Below the pieces are notes generated by a model. The model did no database searches and had not been told where the DNA came from. It worked only from the letters and a program-made list of their open reading frames with translations. Shown one piece after another: positions 35,878 through 44,868 of a stretch of 64,000 nt of DNA. A program made the translations under genes and the position numbers. The stretch comes from LMUY01 sp965276785 (GTDB lineage: Bacteria > Pseudomonadota > Alphaproteobacteria > Acetobacterales > Acetobacteraceae). The stretch covers positions 1,116,001-1,180,000 of the forward strand of contig OZ255629.1 of assembly GCA_965276785.1 (NCBI GenBank), in the 5' to 3' direction. Numbering within the stretch: the first letter of the stretch is position 1; each line of letters starts with the position of its first letter.

Positions 35878-37308
35878 ATGGCCGACCGCATGCTGCAATT
35901 CGTCCGGTTGCATCAGCAGACGCCGCAAAAGCGTGCGGTGTCGGAGCGGCGGGAGGATTTCGCCGAGATCTACCGTCGCTTCGACCAAGGCGCTGCCGCC
36001 GCGCAGGCCAGCCGTTGCAGCCAATGCGGCATCCCGTTCTGCTCGATCCACTGCCCGCTGTCGAACAACATTCCAGACTGGCTGAAGCTGTGCGCCGAGG
36101 GGCGGATGGAGGAGGCCTACGAGGTCAGCTCCGCCACCAACAATTTTCCCGAGATTTGCGGCCGCATTTGCCCGCAGGACCGGCTGTGCGAGGGTAACTG
36201 CGTCATTGAGAAGGGCTTCGAGAGCGTCACCATCGGCGCCGTCGAGCGCCACATCACCGATACGGCGTTCATGCAAGGCTGGGTCAAGCCGCTGCGTCCG
36301 CGCCAGGAGCGGCCACAGTCGGCCGGCGTGATCGGCGCCGGACCGGGCGGCCTGGCGGCGGCGGAAATGCTGCGCTCACGCGGCTACCAGGTGCATGTCT
36401 ACGACCGCTACGACCGGGTCGGCGGGCTGATGATCTACGGCATTCCCGGCTTCAAGCTTGAGAAGGAAATCGTGCTGCGCCGCTGGAAGCTGCTGGAGGA
36501 GGGCGGCATCCAGTTCCATCTCGGCAGCGGTGTCGGCGAAGGCATTGATTTTGCAAAATTACGTTCGCAGCACGACGCGCTGCTGATCGCCACCGGCGTC
36601 TACAAAGCGCGCGAGATCGGCGGCCCCGGTGCGGGACTGCGCGGCATCGTGCCGGCGCTGGACTATCTCACTGCCTCCAACCGCGAGGGCTTGGGGGACG
36701 ACGTGCCGGCGTTCGGCAGCGGCGAACTCAATGCGGCGGGCAAACGCGTGGTGGTGGTCGGCGGCGGCGACACGGCGATGGACTGCGTGCGCACCGCGGT
36801 ACGCCAAGGTGCCGCCTCGGTGACCTGCCTCTACCGGCGCGACCAGGCCAACATGCCAGGCTCGATGCGCGAGGTGAAGAACGCCCAGGAAGAGGGCATC
36901 AAGTTCGTCTGGCTCTCCGCGCCAGACGCCTTTCTCGGCGATGACCAGGTGACGGGCGTGCTGGTCGGCCGGATGCGGCTGGGCCTGCCCGATGCGTCCG
37001 GCCGCCGCTCGGTGGAGCCGTCCGGCGAGCGGGTGACGCTGGAGGCGGACTTGGTGATCAAGGCGCTCGGCTTCGACCCGGAGGACTTGCCGCATCTCTG
37101 GGGTGTGGACGGGCTCGAGGTGAGCCGCTGGGGCACGCTGTCGGTCGATCACCGCAGCCAGATGACCAACCTGCCGGGCGTGTTCGCGGCCGGGGACATC
37201 GTGCGCGGGGCGAGCCTGGTGGTGTGGGCGATCAAGGACGGGCGCGACGCGGCGGCGCGGATGCATGATTGGCTGCAGGCGCAGACGGTGGCGGTGGCGG
37301 CGGAGTAG
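35878..37308 (+). CDS. gltD: glutamate synthase (NADPH) small subunit
   Basis: A 476-residue flavoprotein. The N-terminal iron-sulfur region has Cys47-x2-Cys50-x4-Cys55-x3-Cys59 and Cys94-x3-Cys98-x5-Cys104-x3-Cys108. FAD binds at GAGPGGLAAAE, and NADPH at VVGGGDTAMDC. It passes electrons from NADPH to the large subunit for glutamate formation from glutamine and 2-oxoglutarate. ATG 35878 is preceded by AGAGGA and gives the normal family length. The large-subunit gene follows only after a DUF4258/DUF2283 pair, an unusual order. Confidence 0.96.
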   Translation: MADRMLQFVRLHQQTPQKRAVSERREDFAEIYRRFDQGAAAAQASRCSQCGIPFCSIHCPLSNNIPDWLKLCAEGRMEEAYEVSSATNNFPEICGRICPQDRLCEGNCVIEKGFESVTIGAVERHITDTAFMQGWVKPLRPRQERPQSAGVIGAGPGGLAAAEMLRSRGYQVHVYDRYDRVGGLMIYGIPGFKLEKEIVLRRWKLLEEGGIQFHLGSGVGEGIDFAKLRSQHDALLIATGVYKAREIGGPGAGLRGIVPALDYLTASNREGLGDDVPAFGSGELNAAGKRVVVVGGGDTAMDCVRTAVRQGAASVTCLYRRDQANMPGSMREVKNAQEEGIKFVWLSAPDAFLGDDQVTGVLVGRMRLGLPDASGRRSVEPSGERVTLEADLVIKALGFDPEDLPHLWGVDGLEVSRWGTLSVDHRSQMTNLPGVFAAGDIVRGASLVVWAIKDGRDAAARMHDWLQAQTVAVAAE

Positions 37309-37347
37309 GAGCGATGTCAATCTCCAAAGATCAAGCTGAGCAGACAT

Positions 37348-37572
37348 GTGTCCGACGAGATGGCCGGCCGAGGCATCGTGCTGAGCTATATTGAGCGAAC
37401 GCTGACGGCGCTGGATTGGGTCACGCCCGATCCAATTCAGCCTGGCTTGAGTCGGTCATATCCGGCTATTGCCGAGTTCGGAAACCGGTTGCTGCGGGTG
37501 GTCCATCGCCCTGATGGAACCGACACTTTCATCGTAACGGCACACTGGGACAGAGGGGCGAAAGGGCAATGA
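37348..37572 (+). CDS. DUF4258 small protein (start probably disrupted)
   Basis: A 74-residue product from GTG 37348 with the DUF4258 pattern: SDEMAGRGI, then LLRVVHRPDG and IVTAHWDRG. DUF4258 has a RelE-like size and layout and often sits beside a DUF2283 gene. The frame upstream of GTG still reads KIKLSRHV, the expected domain start, but has no start codon before a stop at 37306. A good start, ATG 37314 behind GGAG, is in the next frame; skipping one base near 37329 would give MSISKIKLSRHV. So the gene is either frameshifted at its 5' end or starts inside the domain. It overlaps the DUF2283 gene (ATGA). Confidence 0.7.
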   Translation: MSDEMAGRGIVLSYIERTLTALDWVTPDPIQPGLSRSYPAIAEFGNRLLRVVHRPDGTDTFIVTAHWDRGAKGQ

Positions 37573-37772
37573 TCAGGACCAACTACGACCCAGAGGCCGA
37601 TATTATGCACATTGCTTTCGGCCCTGAGGGGGCGGCCTCCGACGGCGCACAGGAGGTGGCATCTGGCGTGTTCGTAGAGTTCGACGTGCAGGGAAAGCCG
37701 ATCGGCGTTGAAATCACGAGCATTCGCTGGCGATCGGAAACGAGCACCAGCCTTCGCCCGGCCGCCGAGTGA
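37569..37772 (+). CDS. DUF2283 small protein
   Basis: A 67-residue protein with the DUF2283 layout: Y-D-P-E-A-D-I-M-H-I-A-F at the N-terminus and VFVEFDVQGKPIGVEI in the middle. The pairing with a DUF4258 gene, the overlap of start and stop, and the small sizes fit a toxin-antitoxin-like module with this protein as candidate antitoxin; this role is inference. The gltB ATG lies 20 bp beyond its stop. Confidence 0.8.
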   Translation: MIRTNYDPEADIMHIAFGPEGAASDGAQEVASGVFVEFDVQGKPIGVEITSIRWRSETSTSLRPAAE

Positions 37773-37792
37773 CGACGTCAGGGAGAGACGAA

Positions 37793-40700
37793 ATGACCAG
37801 CTACGTCGCCGACTGGACCGCCAACGCTGCCCTCCTGCGCGACACCTATCGCGCCGCCGATGAGCACGACGCTTGCGGGGTCGGCCTGGTCGCCTCGCTC
37901 GACGGCACCGCCCGCCGCGACGTGGTACAGGCCGGCATCGACGCCCTGCGCGCCGTCTGGCACCGCGGCGCGGTGGACGCGGACGGCAAGACCGGGGACG
38001 GCGCCGGCATCCACCTCGAAATCCCGCAGAACTTCTTCGCCGAACATATCCAGCGCGGCAGCAACGCCACCCCGGACGAGCGCATCGCGGTGGGCCAAGT
38101 GTTCCTGCCCAAGACCGACCTGGCGGCGCAGGAGCGCTGCCGCACCATCGTCGAACTCGAAATCCTCAATTTTGGCCACACCATCTACGGCTGGCGGCAA
38201 GTGCCGATCGACGTGCGCTTCATCGGCGAGAAGGCCAACGCCACGCGCCCGGAAATCGAACAGATCATCGTTCGCAACGGCACCGGCGCCGATGAAGCCA
38301 CCTTCGAGCGCGACCTCTACGTCATCCGCCGCCGCATCGAGAAGGCGGCCATCGCGGCCCAGGTGAGCGACCTCTACATCTGCTCGCTGTCCTGCCGCTC
38401 GATCATCTACAAGGGCATGTTCCTGGCGGCGAACCTGACCGACTTCTACCCCGACCTGCTGGACCCGCGCTTCGTCAGCCGCTTCGCCATTTATCACCAG
38501 CGCTACTCCACCAACACCTTCCCGACCTGGCGGCTGGCGCAGCCATTCCGCATGCTGGCGCATAACGGCGAGATCAACACGCTCTCCGGCAACGTGAACT
38601 GGATGAAGAGCCATGAGACCCGGCTCTCCGATCCGGGCCTCAATCCCTACATCGAGGACATCAAACCCGTCATCCAAGCCGGCAGCAGCGACACCGCCGC
38701 CCTGGACAGCGCGTTCGAGTTGCTGGTGCGCGCCGGGCGGGACGCGCCGATGGCCAAGGCGCTGCTGATCCCCGCCTCGGTAAGCGTGGACGCCACCATG
38801 AAGCAGTCCCACAAAGACATGTTCCTCTATTGCAGCGCCGTCATGGAGCCCTGGGACGGCCCGGCGGCGCTGGCCGCGACCGATGGAAGCTGGGTCCTCG
38901 CCGGGCTGGACCGCAACGGCCTCCGCCCGCTGCGCTACACGCTGACCCACACCGGCCTGCTGGTGGTGGGCTCCGAATCCGGCATGGTGAAGTTCGACGA
39001 GCGCGACGTCCGCTCCAAGGGCCGGGTCGGGCCAGGCCAATCGGTGGCGGTGAACTTGGAGACCGGCGAGTTCCTCGGCGACGAGGAGGTGAAGGACATG
39101 CTGGCCAGCCGGCATGATTACGGCGCGTGGGTGTCGCGCATCACCTCCATCGACACGATCGTGAAAACCGATGCGCCCGAGCCGACCTTGCTTGAGGGCG
39201 AAGCGCTGCGCCGCCGTCAGCTCGCCATGGGCATGACCTTGGAGGAGTTGGAGATGATCCTCCACCCCATGGTGGAGGATGCGGCCGAGGCGGTCGGCTC
39301 GATGGGTGACGACACGCCGATTGCGGTGCTCTCCGAGAAGTATCGCGGCTTGCACCACTATTTCCGCCAGGCGTTCAGCCAAGTGACCAACCCACCGATC
39401 GACAGCTTGCGCGAGACTCGGGTGATGTCGCTCAAGACCCGGCTGGGCAATCTTGGCAACGTGCTGGACGAGAACGCCGAGCAACTCGACTTGCTGCAGC
39501 TCGACAGCCCGGTGTTGTCCAGCGCCGAGTTCGTCGCGATGCAGCAGTATATGGGCCGCAATGCCTGCGTGATCGACTGCACCGTGCCGATCCTCGACAC
39601 CGGGATCGATCTGCGCGGCGGGATCGATCGTATCCGGCGCGAGGCGGAGGAGGCGGTGCGCGCCGGCTGCACCCATGTCATCGCCACCGACGAGCAGGCC
39701 GGGCCGGACCGCATCGGCATGCCGATGATCCTGGCAACGGCTGCGATCCACACCCACCTGGTGCGCTCCAGCTTGCGCACCTTCACCAGCCTGAACGTGC
39801 GCTCGGCCGAGTGCGTGGACGTGCATTGTTTTGCGGTGCTAATCGGCGTGGGAGCGACCACGATCAACGCCTACCTGGCGCAAGAGAGTATCGTCGACCG
39901 GCAGCGCCGCGGGCTGTTTGGCGGCATGACGCCGGGCGAGGCGGTGCGGCGCTATAAGAAGGCGGTGGACAAGGGCTTGCTGAAGGTGATGTCCAAGATG
40001 GGCATCTCGGTGATCTCATCCTATCGCGGTGGCTACAACTTTGAGGCGATCGGGCTGTCGCGCGCGCTGGTGGCGGAGTTCTTCCCCGGCATGCAGTCCC
40101 GCATCAGCGGCATCGGCGTGCCAGGGATCGCGCGCAACGTGCTGAAGTTGCACAAACATGCTTGGGACCAGGACCCGGTTGCATTGCCGGTCGGCGGGCT
40201 CTACAAGCTGCGCCGCCGCGGTGAGACGCATGCCTTCGAGGGCAGCCTGATCCACACGCTGCAGACCGCGGTCGCCAATGACAGCTTCCAGACCTTCATG
40301 CGCTACAGCGAGGCGGTGCGCCGCCAACCGCCGGTGGCGCTGCGCGACCTGCTGGACTTCACCGAGGGGCACACGGCCATCCCGGTGGACGAGGTCGAGA
40401 GCATCACCGAGATCCGCAAGCACCTGGTGGCGCCGGGCATCTCGCTGGGGGCGTTGAGCCCGGAGGCGCACGAGACGCTGGCGATCGCGATGAACCGGAT
40501 CGGCGCCCGATCGGATAGCGGCGAGGGTGGCGAGGACCGCGCGCGCTACACGCCGCGCAAGAACGGCGACAACGCCAACTCGTCAATCAAGCAAATCGCC
40601 TCGGGCCGGTTTGGCGTCACGGCGGAGTATCTGAACGCCTGCCGCGAGATCGAGATCAAGATGGCCCAGGGCGCCAAGCCGGGCGAGGGCGGCCAATTGC

Positions 40701-42304
40701 CGGGCTTCAAGGTCTCGGCGCTGATTGCCAAGCTGCGGCACTCCACCCCGGGTGTGACCCTGATCAGCCCGCCGCCGCACCACGACATCTACTCGATCGA
40801 GGACCTCGCTCAACTCATCTACGACCTCAAGCAGATCAATCCGGAGGCGTTCGTCTGCGTGAAGCTGGTGGCCCGCTCGGGCATCGGCACCATCGCGGCG
40901 GGCGTGGCGAAGGCCAAGGCAGACGCGATCCTGATCTCCGGCCACTCCGGCGGCACGGGTGCCGCGCCGCAGACCAGCGTGAAATACGCCGGCGCACCGT
41001 GGGAGATGGGCCTCACCGAGGCGCACCAGGTGCTGATGCTGAACCGCCTGCGCCACCGGGTGCGGCTACGGACGGATGGCGGCATCAAGACCGGGCGGGA
41101 CGTGGTGATCGCCGCCATGCTGGGTGCTGAGGAGTTCGGCATCGGCACGGCGAGCCTGGTGGCGATGGGCTGCATCATGGTGCGCCAGTGCCACAGCAAC
41201 ACCTGCCCGGTCGGCGTCTGCAGCCAGGACCCGGTGTTGCGCGCCAAGTTCGAGGGCACGCCCGAAAAGGTCATCAATCTGTTCTCCTTCGTGGCCGAGG
41301 AGGTGCGCAACATCCTGGCCAGTCTGGGGGTTAAGCGGCTGCGCGACGTGATCGGGCGGACCGAGTATCTGCGCCAGGTGAGCCGCGGCGCGGAATGGCT
41401 GGATGACCTCGACCTCAACCCGTTGCTGGTGCAGGCCGACCCCGGTCCCTATGCGCGCTACTGCACCGAGGGCCGCAACGAGGTGCCGGAGACGCTGGAC
41501 GCGGAGATGATCGCCGACGCCGCACCGCTGTTCGAGCGGGGCGAGAAGATGCAGTTGCAGTATAACATCCGCAACACGCACCGGGCGATCGGCACCAAGC
41601 TGTCATCGCGGATCACGCGCCAGTTCGGCATGGCGTCGCTGCAGCCGGGGCATGTCACGGTGCGGCTGCGCGGCTCGGCGGGGCAGTCCTTGGGCGCCTT
41701 CGCGGTGCATGGGCTGAAGCTCGAAGTGCTCGGAGATGCCAACGACTACGTGGGCAAGGGGCTGTCCGGCGCCACCATCGTGGTGCGGCCGGCGCCTTCC
41801 TCGGCGCTGATCAGCCAGCACAACACCATCATCGGCAACACGGTGCTGTATGGTGCGACCGCCGGGTCGCTGTTCGCCGCCGGGCAGGCCGGCGAGCGGT
41901 TCGCCGTGCGCAACTCGGGGGCCGAGGCGGTGATCGAGGGCTGCGGTTCCAACGGGTGCGAGTATATGACCGGCGGCACGGTGGTGGTGCTGGGCCCGGT
42001 GGGGGACAACTTCGGCGCCGGGTTTACCGGCGGCATGGCCTTCGTCTACGACCCGGCGGATCAGTTTGCCGCCCGGACCAATCCGGAGACGATTGAGTGG
42101 CAACGCGTGGCGCACCCGCATTGGGAGGGTGTGCTGCGGGGCTTGATGGAGTCGCATGTGCGCGAGACCACCAGCCGCTACGCCGCCGGGCTGCTGCAGA
42201 ACTGGCCCGAGACGCTGGAGCGGATGTGGCAGGTGGTGCCGAAAGGCTTCGCCAAATACCTGGAGGCGCCGCTCACAGTGCAGGCCGAGGAGCGGCGGGC
42301 GTAA
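37793..42304 (+). CDS. gltB: glutamate synthase large subunit
   Basis: A 1503-residue protein. The type-2 glutamine amidotransferase domain begins at Cys28 in EHDACGVG, so a 27-residue propeptide is removed to expose the catalytic cysteine. A central domain and the FMN-binding synthase domain follow (SGHSGGTGAAPQTS, DGGIKTGRDV). The 3Fe-4S ligands are in C-x5-C-x4-C of MVRQCHSNTCPVGVC. The C-terminal GXGXG beta-helix has NDYVGKGLSGATIVV. It converts glutamine and 2-oxoglutarate to two glutamates with gltD. ATG 37793 follows GGGAGAG. Confidence 0.97.
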   Translation: MTSYVADWTANAALLRDTYRAADEHDACGVGLVASLDGTARRDVVQAGIDALRAVWHRGAVDADGKTGDGAGIHLEIPQNFFAEHIQRGSNATPDERIAVGQVFLPKTDLAAQERCRTIVELEILNFGHTIYGWRQVPIDVRFIGEKANATRPEIEQIIVRNGTGADEATFERDLYVIRRRIEKAAIAAQVSDLYICSLSCRSIIYKGMFLAANLTDFYPDLLDPRFVSRFAIYHQRYSTNTFPTWRLAQPFRMLAHNGEINTLSGNVNWMKSHETRLSDPGLNPYIEDIKPVIQAGSSDTAALDSAFELLVRAGRDAPMAKALLIPASVSVDATMKQSHKDMFLYCSAVMEPWDGPAALAATDGSWVLAGLDRNGLRPLRYTLTHTGLLVVGSESGMVKFDERDVRSKGRVGPGQSVAVNLETGEFLGDEEVKDMLASRHDYGAWVSRITSIDTIVKTDAPEPTLLEGEALRRRQLAMGMTLEELEMILHPMVEDAAEAVGSMGDDTPIAVLSEKYRGLHHYFRQAFSQVTNPPIDSLRETRVMSLKTRLGNLGNVLDENAEQLDLLQLDSPVLSSAEFVAMQQYMGRNACVIDCTVPILDTGIDLRGGIDRIRREAEEAVRAGCTHVIATDEQAGPDRIGMPMILATAAIHTHLVRSSLRTFTSLNVRSAECVDVHCFAVLIGVGATTINAYLAQESIVDRQRRGLFGGMTPGEAVRRYKKAVDKGLLKVMSKMGISVISSYRGGYNFEAIGLSRALVAEFFPGMQSRISGIGVPGIARNVLKLHKHAWDQDPVALPVGGLYKLRRRGETHAFEGSLIHTLQTAVANDSFQTFMRYSEAVRRQPPVALRDLLDFTEGHTAIPVDEVESITEIRKHLVAPGISLGALSPEAHETLAIAMNRIGARSDSGEGGEDRARYTPRKNGDNANSSIKQIASGRFGVTAEYLNACREIEIKMAQGAKPGEGGQLPGFKVSALIAKLRHSTPGVTLISPPPHHDIYSIEDLAQLIYDLKQINPEAFVCVKLVARSGIGTIAAGVAKAKADAILISGHSGGTGAAPQTSVKYAGAPWEMGLTEAHQVLMLNRLRHRVRLRTDGGIKTGRDVVIAAMLGAEEFGIGTASLVAMGCIMVRQCHSNTCPVGVCSQDPVLRAKFEGTPEKVINLFSFVAEEVRNILASLGVKRLRDVIGRTEYLRQVSRGAEWLDDLDLNPLLVQADPGPYARYCTEGRNEVPETLDAEMIADAAPLFERGEKMQLQYNIRNTHRAIGTKLSSRITRQFGMASLQPGHVTVRLRGSAGQSLGAFAVHGLKLEVLGDANDYVGKGLSGATIVVRPAPSSALISQHNTIIGNTVLYGATAGSLFAAGQAGERFAVRNSGAEAVIEGCGSNGCEYMTGGTVVVLGPVGDNFGAGFTGGMAFVYDPADQFAARTNPETIEWQRVAHPHWEGVLRGLMESHVRETTSRYAAGLLQNWPETLERMWQVVPKGFAKYLEAPLTVQAEERRA

Positions 42305-42321
42305 CGCAAAGGAGAGCAGCG

Positions 42322-42726
<405 letters not shown>

Positions 42727-42735
42727 GACTGCCCG

Positions 42736-43032
42736 CTACAAACGTCCGGGGATGTCTGCGGCGTCATAGAACACCGCTAATAGCACGGGCGGGCGGTCGA
42801 GCGTATAGCCGAACTAATACCGCCCGATGTGCATCCAAGCGCGTCCAGGTCTACTAAGCTGGGGGTACGGGCGCGGTGCTGGAAGTCCTAGCTCGGGCTG
42901 CAATCCAACGACCTGCTCCGCCCGTTCAAGCGTCCGGTCGAGGGCAAGGACGGCCTCGATCCGAGACTTGGCGATGTAGTGGAGGCGGAGGGCGTCGATT
43001 TGGTCGATTGACTCCGCCGAATAGCGGATCAA
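42736..43032 (-). pseudogene. ParE/RelE-family toxin with an in-frame amber codon
   Basis: From TTG 43032 the frame encodes a ParE-like toxin (MIRYSAESIDQIDALRLHYI..., then GLPAPRPYPQLSRPGRAWMHIGRY) and meets TAG at 42814-42816. Beyond it, in the same frame, the family's C-terminal strand continues (FGYTLDRPPVLLAVFYDA), ending at TAG 42736-42738. The family usually has Trp at the stop position (TGG to TAG), so this is a single nonsense mutation in an otherwise intact gene. The truncated 72-residue product would lack the last beta-strands. It overlaps the antitoxin gene (TTGA). Confidence 0.75.
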
Positions 43033-43211
43033 ACGCGCCGTGCTGCCTTGCTCTCAACCTCGGCCTGCATCCGCTTGATGCTGTCTCTGAGGCGTTGCCG
43101 AACGCCCGCACCATCATAGACGCGCCCGGCTGCAAGGTCAGCCTCCGCCCGATCAAGGGCCTCAACCCATGCCTGCGGCGGTTGGCGCGTGGTGTCACTC
43201 GGGTCGGCCAT
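43029..43211 (-). CDS. putative antitoxin of the ParE-like module
   Basis: A 60-residue, mostly helical, charged protein (AWVEALDRAEADLAAGRVYDGAGVRQRLRDSIKRM). This is the layout of short antitoxins that precede ParE/RelE toxins. Its stop overlaps the toxin start by a TTGA. The N-terminal DNA-binding part is very short or absent. The gene is intact although its partner toxin is interrupted. Confidence 0.6.
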   Translation of the reverse strand: MADPSDTTRQPPQAWVEALDRAEADLAAGRVYDGAGVRQRLRDSIKRMQAEVESKAARRV

Positions 43212-43375
43212 AGTTAAAAGAATAGGCTCGCGTCGTTAGAACGGGAAGGAGTATCTGCGGAGGCGGCCGGAGTTCATCGGAATGGACCTCATGGAGCCGT
43301 AAGTGACCGGATGCTGGCGCAAGACCGGACGAGATCTAAACATCGAGTATCCAGCAACGTTAAAAGGAGGCTTCC

Positions 43376-43621
43376 ATGAACAGAGACGACATCGAGCCGC
43401 GCTTCTGCTTTTGAGCCAATGAGCAAGCGCCGGAGGGGATTTCAACTCCGAAACCCATGTGAAACGCGGTCTGCGGGTCGTGCGTGGGGACAAGGAGTTG
43501 GTGGAAAAGCTTGGCCGCCGTGACCCTTGCCCCTGCGGCTCGGGCCGCCGGTTTCAAGCAATGCTGCCTGGAAGGACAGCGGTTTGAGGGGTCGATGCGG
43601 TCTGAATACTTCCGTGATTGA
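43376..43621 (+). pseudogene. decayed SEC-C motif protein gene
   Basis: ATG 43376, behind a perfect AAGGAGG, opens MNRDDIEPRFCF and then hits TGA 43412. The same frame goes on ANEQAPEGIS. In another frame HVKRGLRVVRGDKELVEKLG and RRDPCPCGSGRR follow. One base later the frame must change again for FKQCCLEGQRF...YFRD, ending at TGA 43619-43621. CPCGSGRR plus FKQCC is the zinc-binding SEC-C motif split by a one-base shift. The gene has at least one stop and two frame changes, so it is a remnant. The rest of 43212-43375 holds nothing that I can identify. Confidence 0.65.
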
Positions 43622-43640
43622 ACCCAATCACCAGGGGAGT

Positions 43641-43669
43641 GGTGGGTTGCGAAGGGCAACCCACCCTAC
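43641..43669. repeat. short palindromic repeat at the 3' end of the GNAT-MazG gene
   Basis: A perfect 10-bp stem (GGTGGGTTGC / GCAACCCACC) encloses a 5-base loop, followed by CTAC. On the minus strand it reads GTAGGGTGGGTTGC..., the same style as the GTAGGATGGGT element at 19383-19460. The TAG stop of the GNAT-MazG gene is the first part of the repeat. It could also act as a transcription terminator, though there is no T-run. Confidence 0.7.
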
Positions 43670-44868
43670 AATTCTTCGCGCTTGACCACCTGCCAGGCCG
43701 CTTCCATCGCCGGCAAACCAGCATCAGCGGGCGTGAGGCCCTCCGCCGCCAGCCTTGCCTCCACCCCCTCGAAACGGCGGGTGAACTTCGCGTTGGCCGC
43801 CTGGAGGCAGGTCTCCGGCTTTAGCCCCAGCTTGCGCGCCAGGTTGGCCAGCACGAACAGCATGTCGCCCACTTCGTCTTGCAGGCGCACCGGGTCGGCC
43901 CCCGGCAGTTCGGCCCGGAGCTCGGCGGTCTCTTCCGCCAGCTTGTCCAGCACGGCGGCGGCATCCGGCCAGTCGAACCCCACCCGCGCGGCGCGGGCAG
44001 TCAGCTTGGCGGCGCGGGTGAGGGAGGGCAACGCGACCGGCACCCCGTCCAGCGTGCCATGCTGGCGGCGTGCCAGGCGTTCGGTGGTCTTGCCCGCCTC
44101 CCAAAAGCCCGGCGTCGCCTCGGTTCCGGCGAAGACATGCGGGTGGCGGCGGACCATCTTGTCGGCAATTCCGCGCGCCACGTCGGCAAAGGCGAAGCGG
44201 CCCGACTCCTCTGCCATGCGGCTGTGATAGACCACCTGGAACAGCAAATCCCCCAACTCGTCAGGCAGGCCGGCCCAGTCACGGCGGGCGATGGCGTCGG
44301 CAACTTCGTAGGCCTCTTCGATGGTATACGGCGCGATGGTGTCGAAGTCCTGCGCCTGGTCCCACGGGCAGCCGTCCGGCGCGCGCAGCCGGGCCATCAC
44401 GTACAGCAGGCGGCGCAACTCGGTCTCGGCGGTGGGCACGGTCTTGGCCATGTCGACCATGGTGAATTGAGGGCGCAGCGGGTGCGGGCGGCGGCCGATC
44501 TCGCGATAGCCTCGCTTGGCGTAGATCGCCAGGTTCCGGGTCATCAGCGCATTGGTGTAAAGCCGGAGGTCAGCGACGCCCCAGGAGGCGGCCAACCGTT
44601 CCGCCGCATCCATCATGGCGCTGCCAAGCCCTTTGCCCTGGGCCGCCGTGCGAACTGCCAGGCTATAAATCATAGCATGGTCCGGATGGCATTCGATCAC
44701 CAGCGCGGCATCTTCACCCCAGAGCCAGACCTGGCCGGCGGCGATGCGCGGTGTGTAGTCCTCGGTCGCAAGACGTGGCGGGCCGCCGAACAAGGGTTCA
44801 TACTCGACATAGGCCTCCCGGGTGATCGCCCTCACCAGTGGCTCGTCCGCCGCGACGGCCTTGCGCAT
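43666..44868 (-). CDS. GNAT acetyltransferase - MazG pyrophosphohydrolase fusion
   Basis: One uninterrupted 400-residue frame. Residues 1-138 are a GNAT fold: motif A is LAVRTAAQGKGLGSAMMDAAE (70-90), followed by LRLYTNALMTRNLAIYAKRGYREIG. From Met140 the sequence is a complete MazG with two tandem NTP-pyrophosphatase domains: GCPWDQ (167-172), EEAYE (184-188), DELGD (203-207), RRHPHVF, then EETAE and DEVGD in the second half. MazG hydrolyses nucleoside triphosphates, including damaged ones. Met140 has no visible ribosome site, so a fused protein is favoured over two genes. The stop codon lies in a palindromic repeat. The start overlaps the tartrate dehydrogenase stop by one base. Confidence 0.88.
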   Translation of the reverse strand: MRKAVAADEPLVRAITREAYVEYEPLFGGPPRLATEDYTPRIAAGQVWLWGEDAALVIECHPDHAMIYSLAVRTAAQGKGLGSAMMDAAERLAASWGVADLRLYTNALMTRNLAIYAKRGYREIGRRPHPLRPQFTMVDMAKTVPTAETELRRLLYVMARLRAPDGCPWDQAQDFDTIAPYTIEEAYEVADAIARRDWAGLPDELGDLLFQVVYHSRMAEESGRFAFADVARGIADKMVRRHPHVFAGTEATPGFWEAGKTTERLARRQHGTLDGVPVALPSLTRAAKLTARAARVGFDWPDAAAVLDKLAEETAELRAELPGADPVRLQDEVGDMLFVLANLARKLGLKPETCLQAANAKFTRRFEGVEARLAAEGLTPADAGLPAMEAAWQVVKREEL

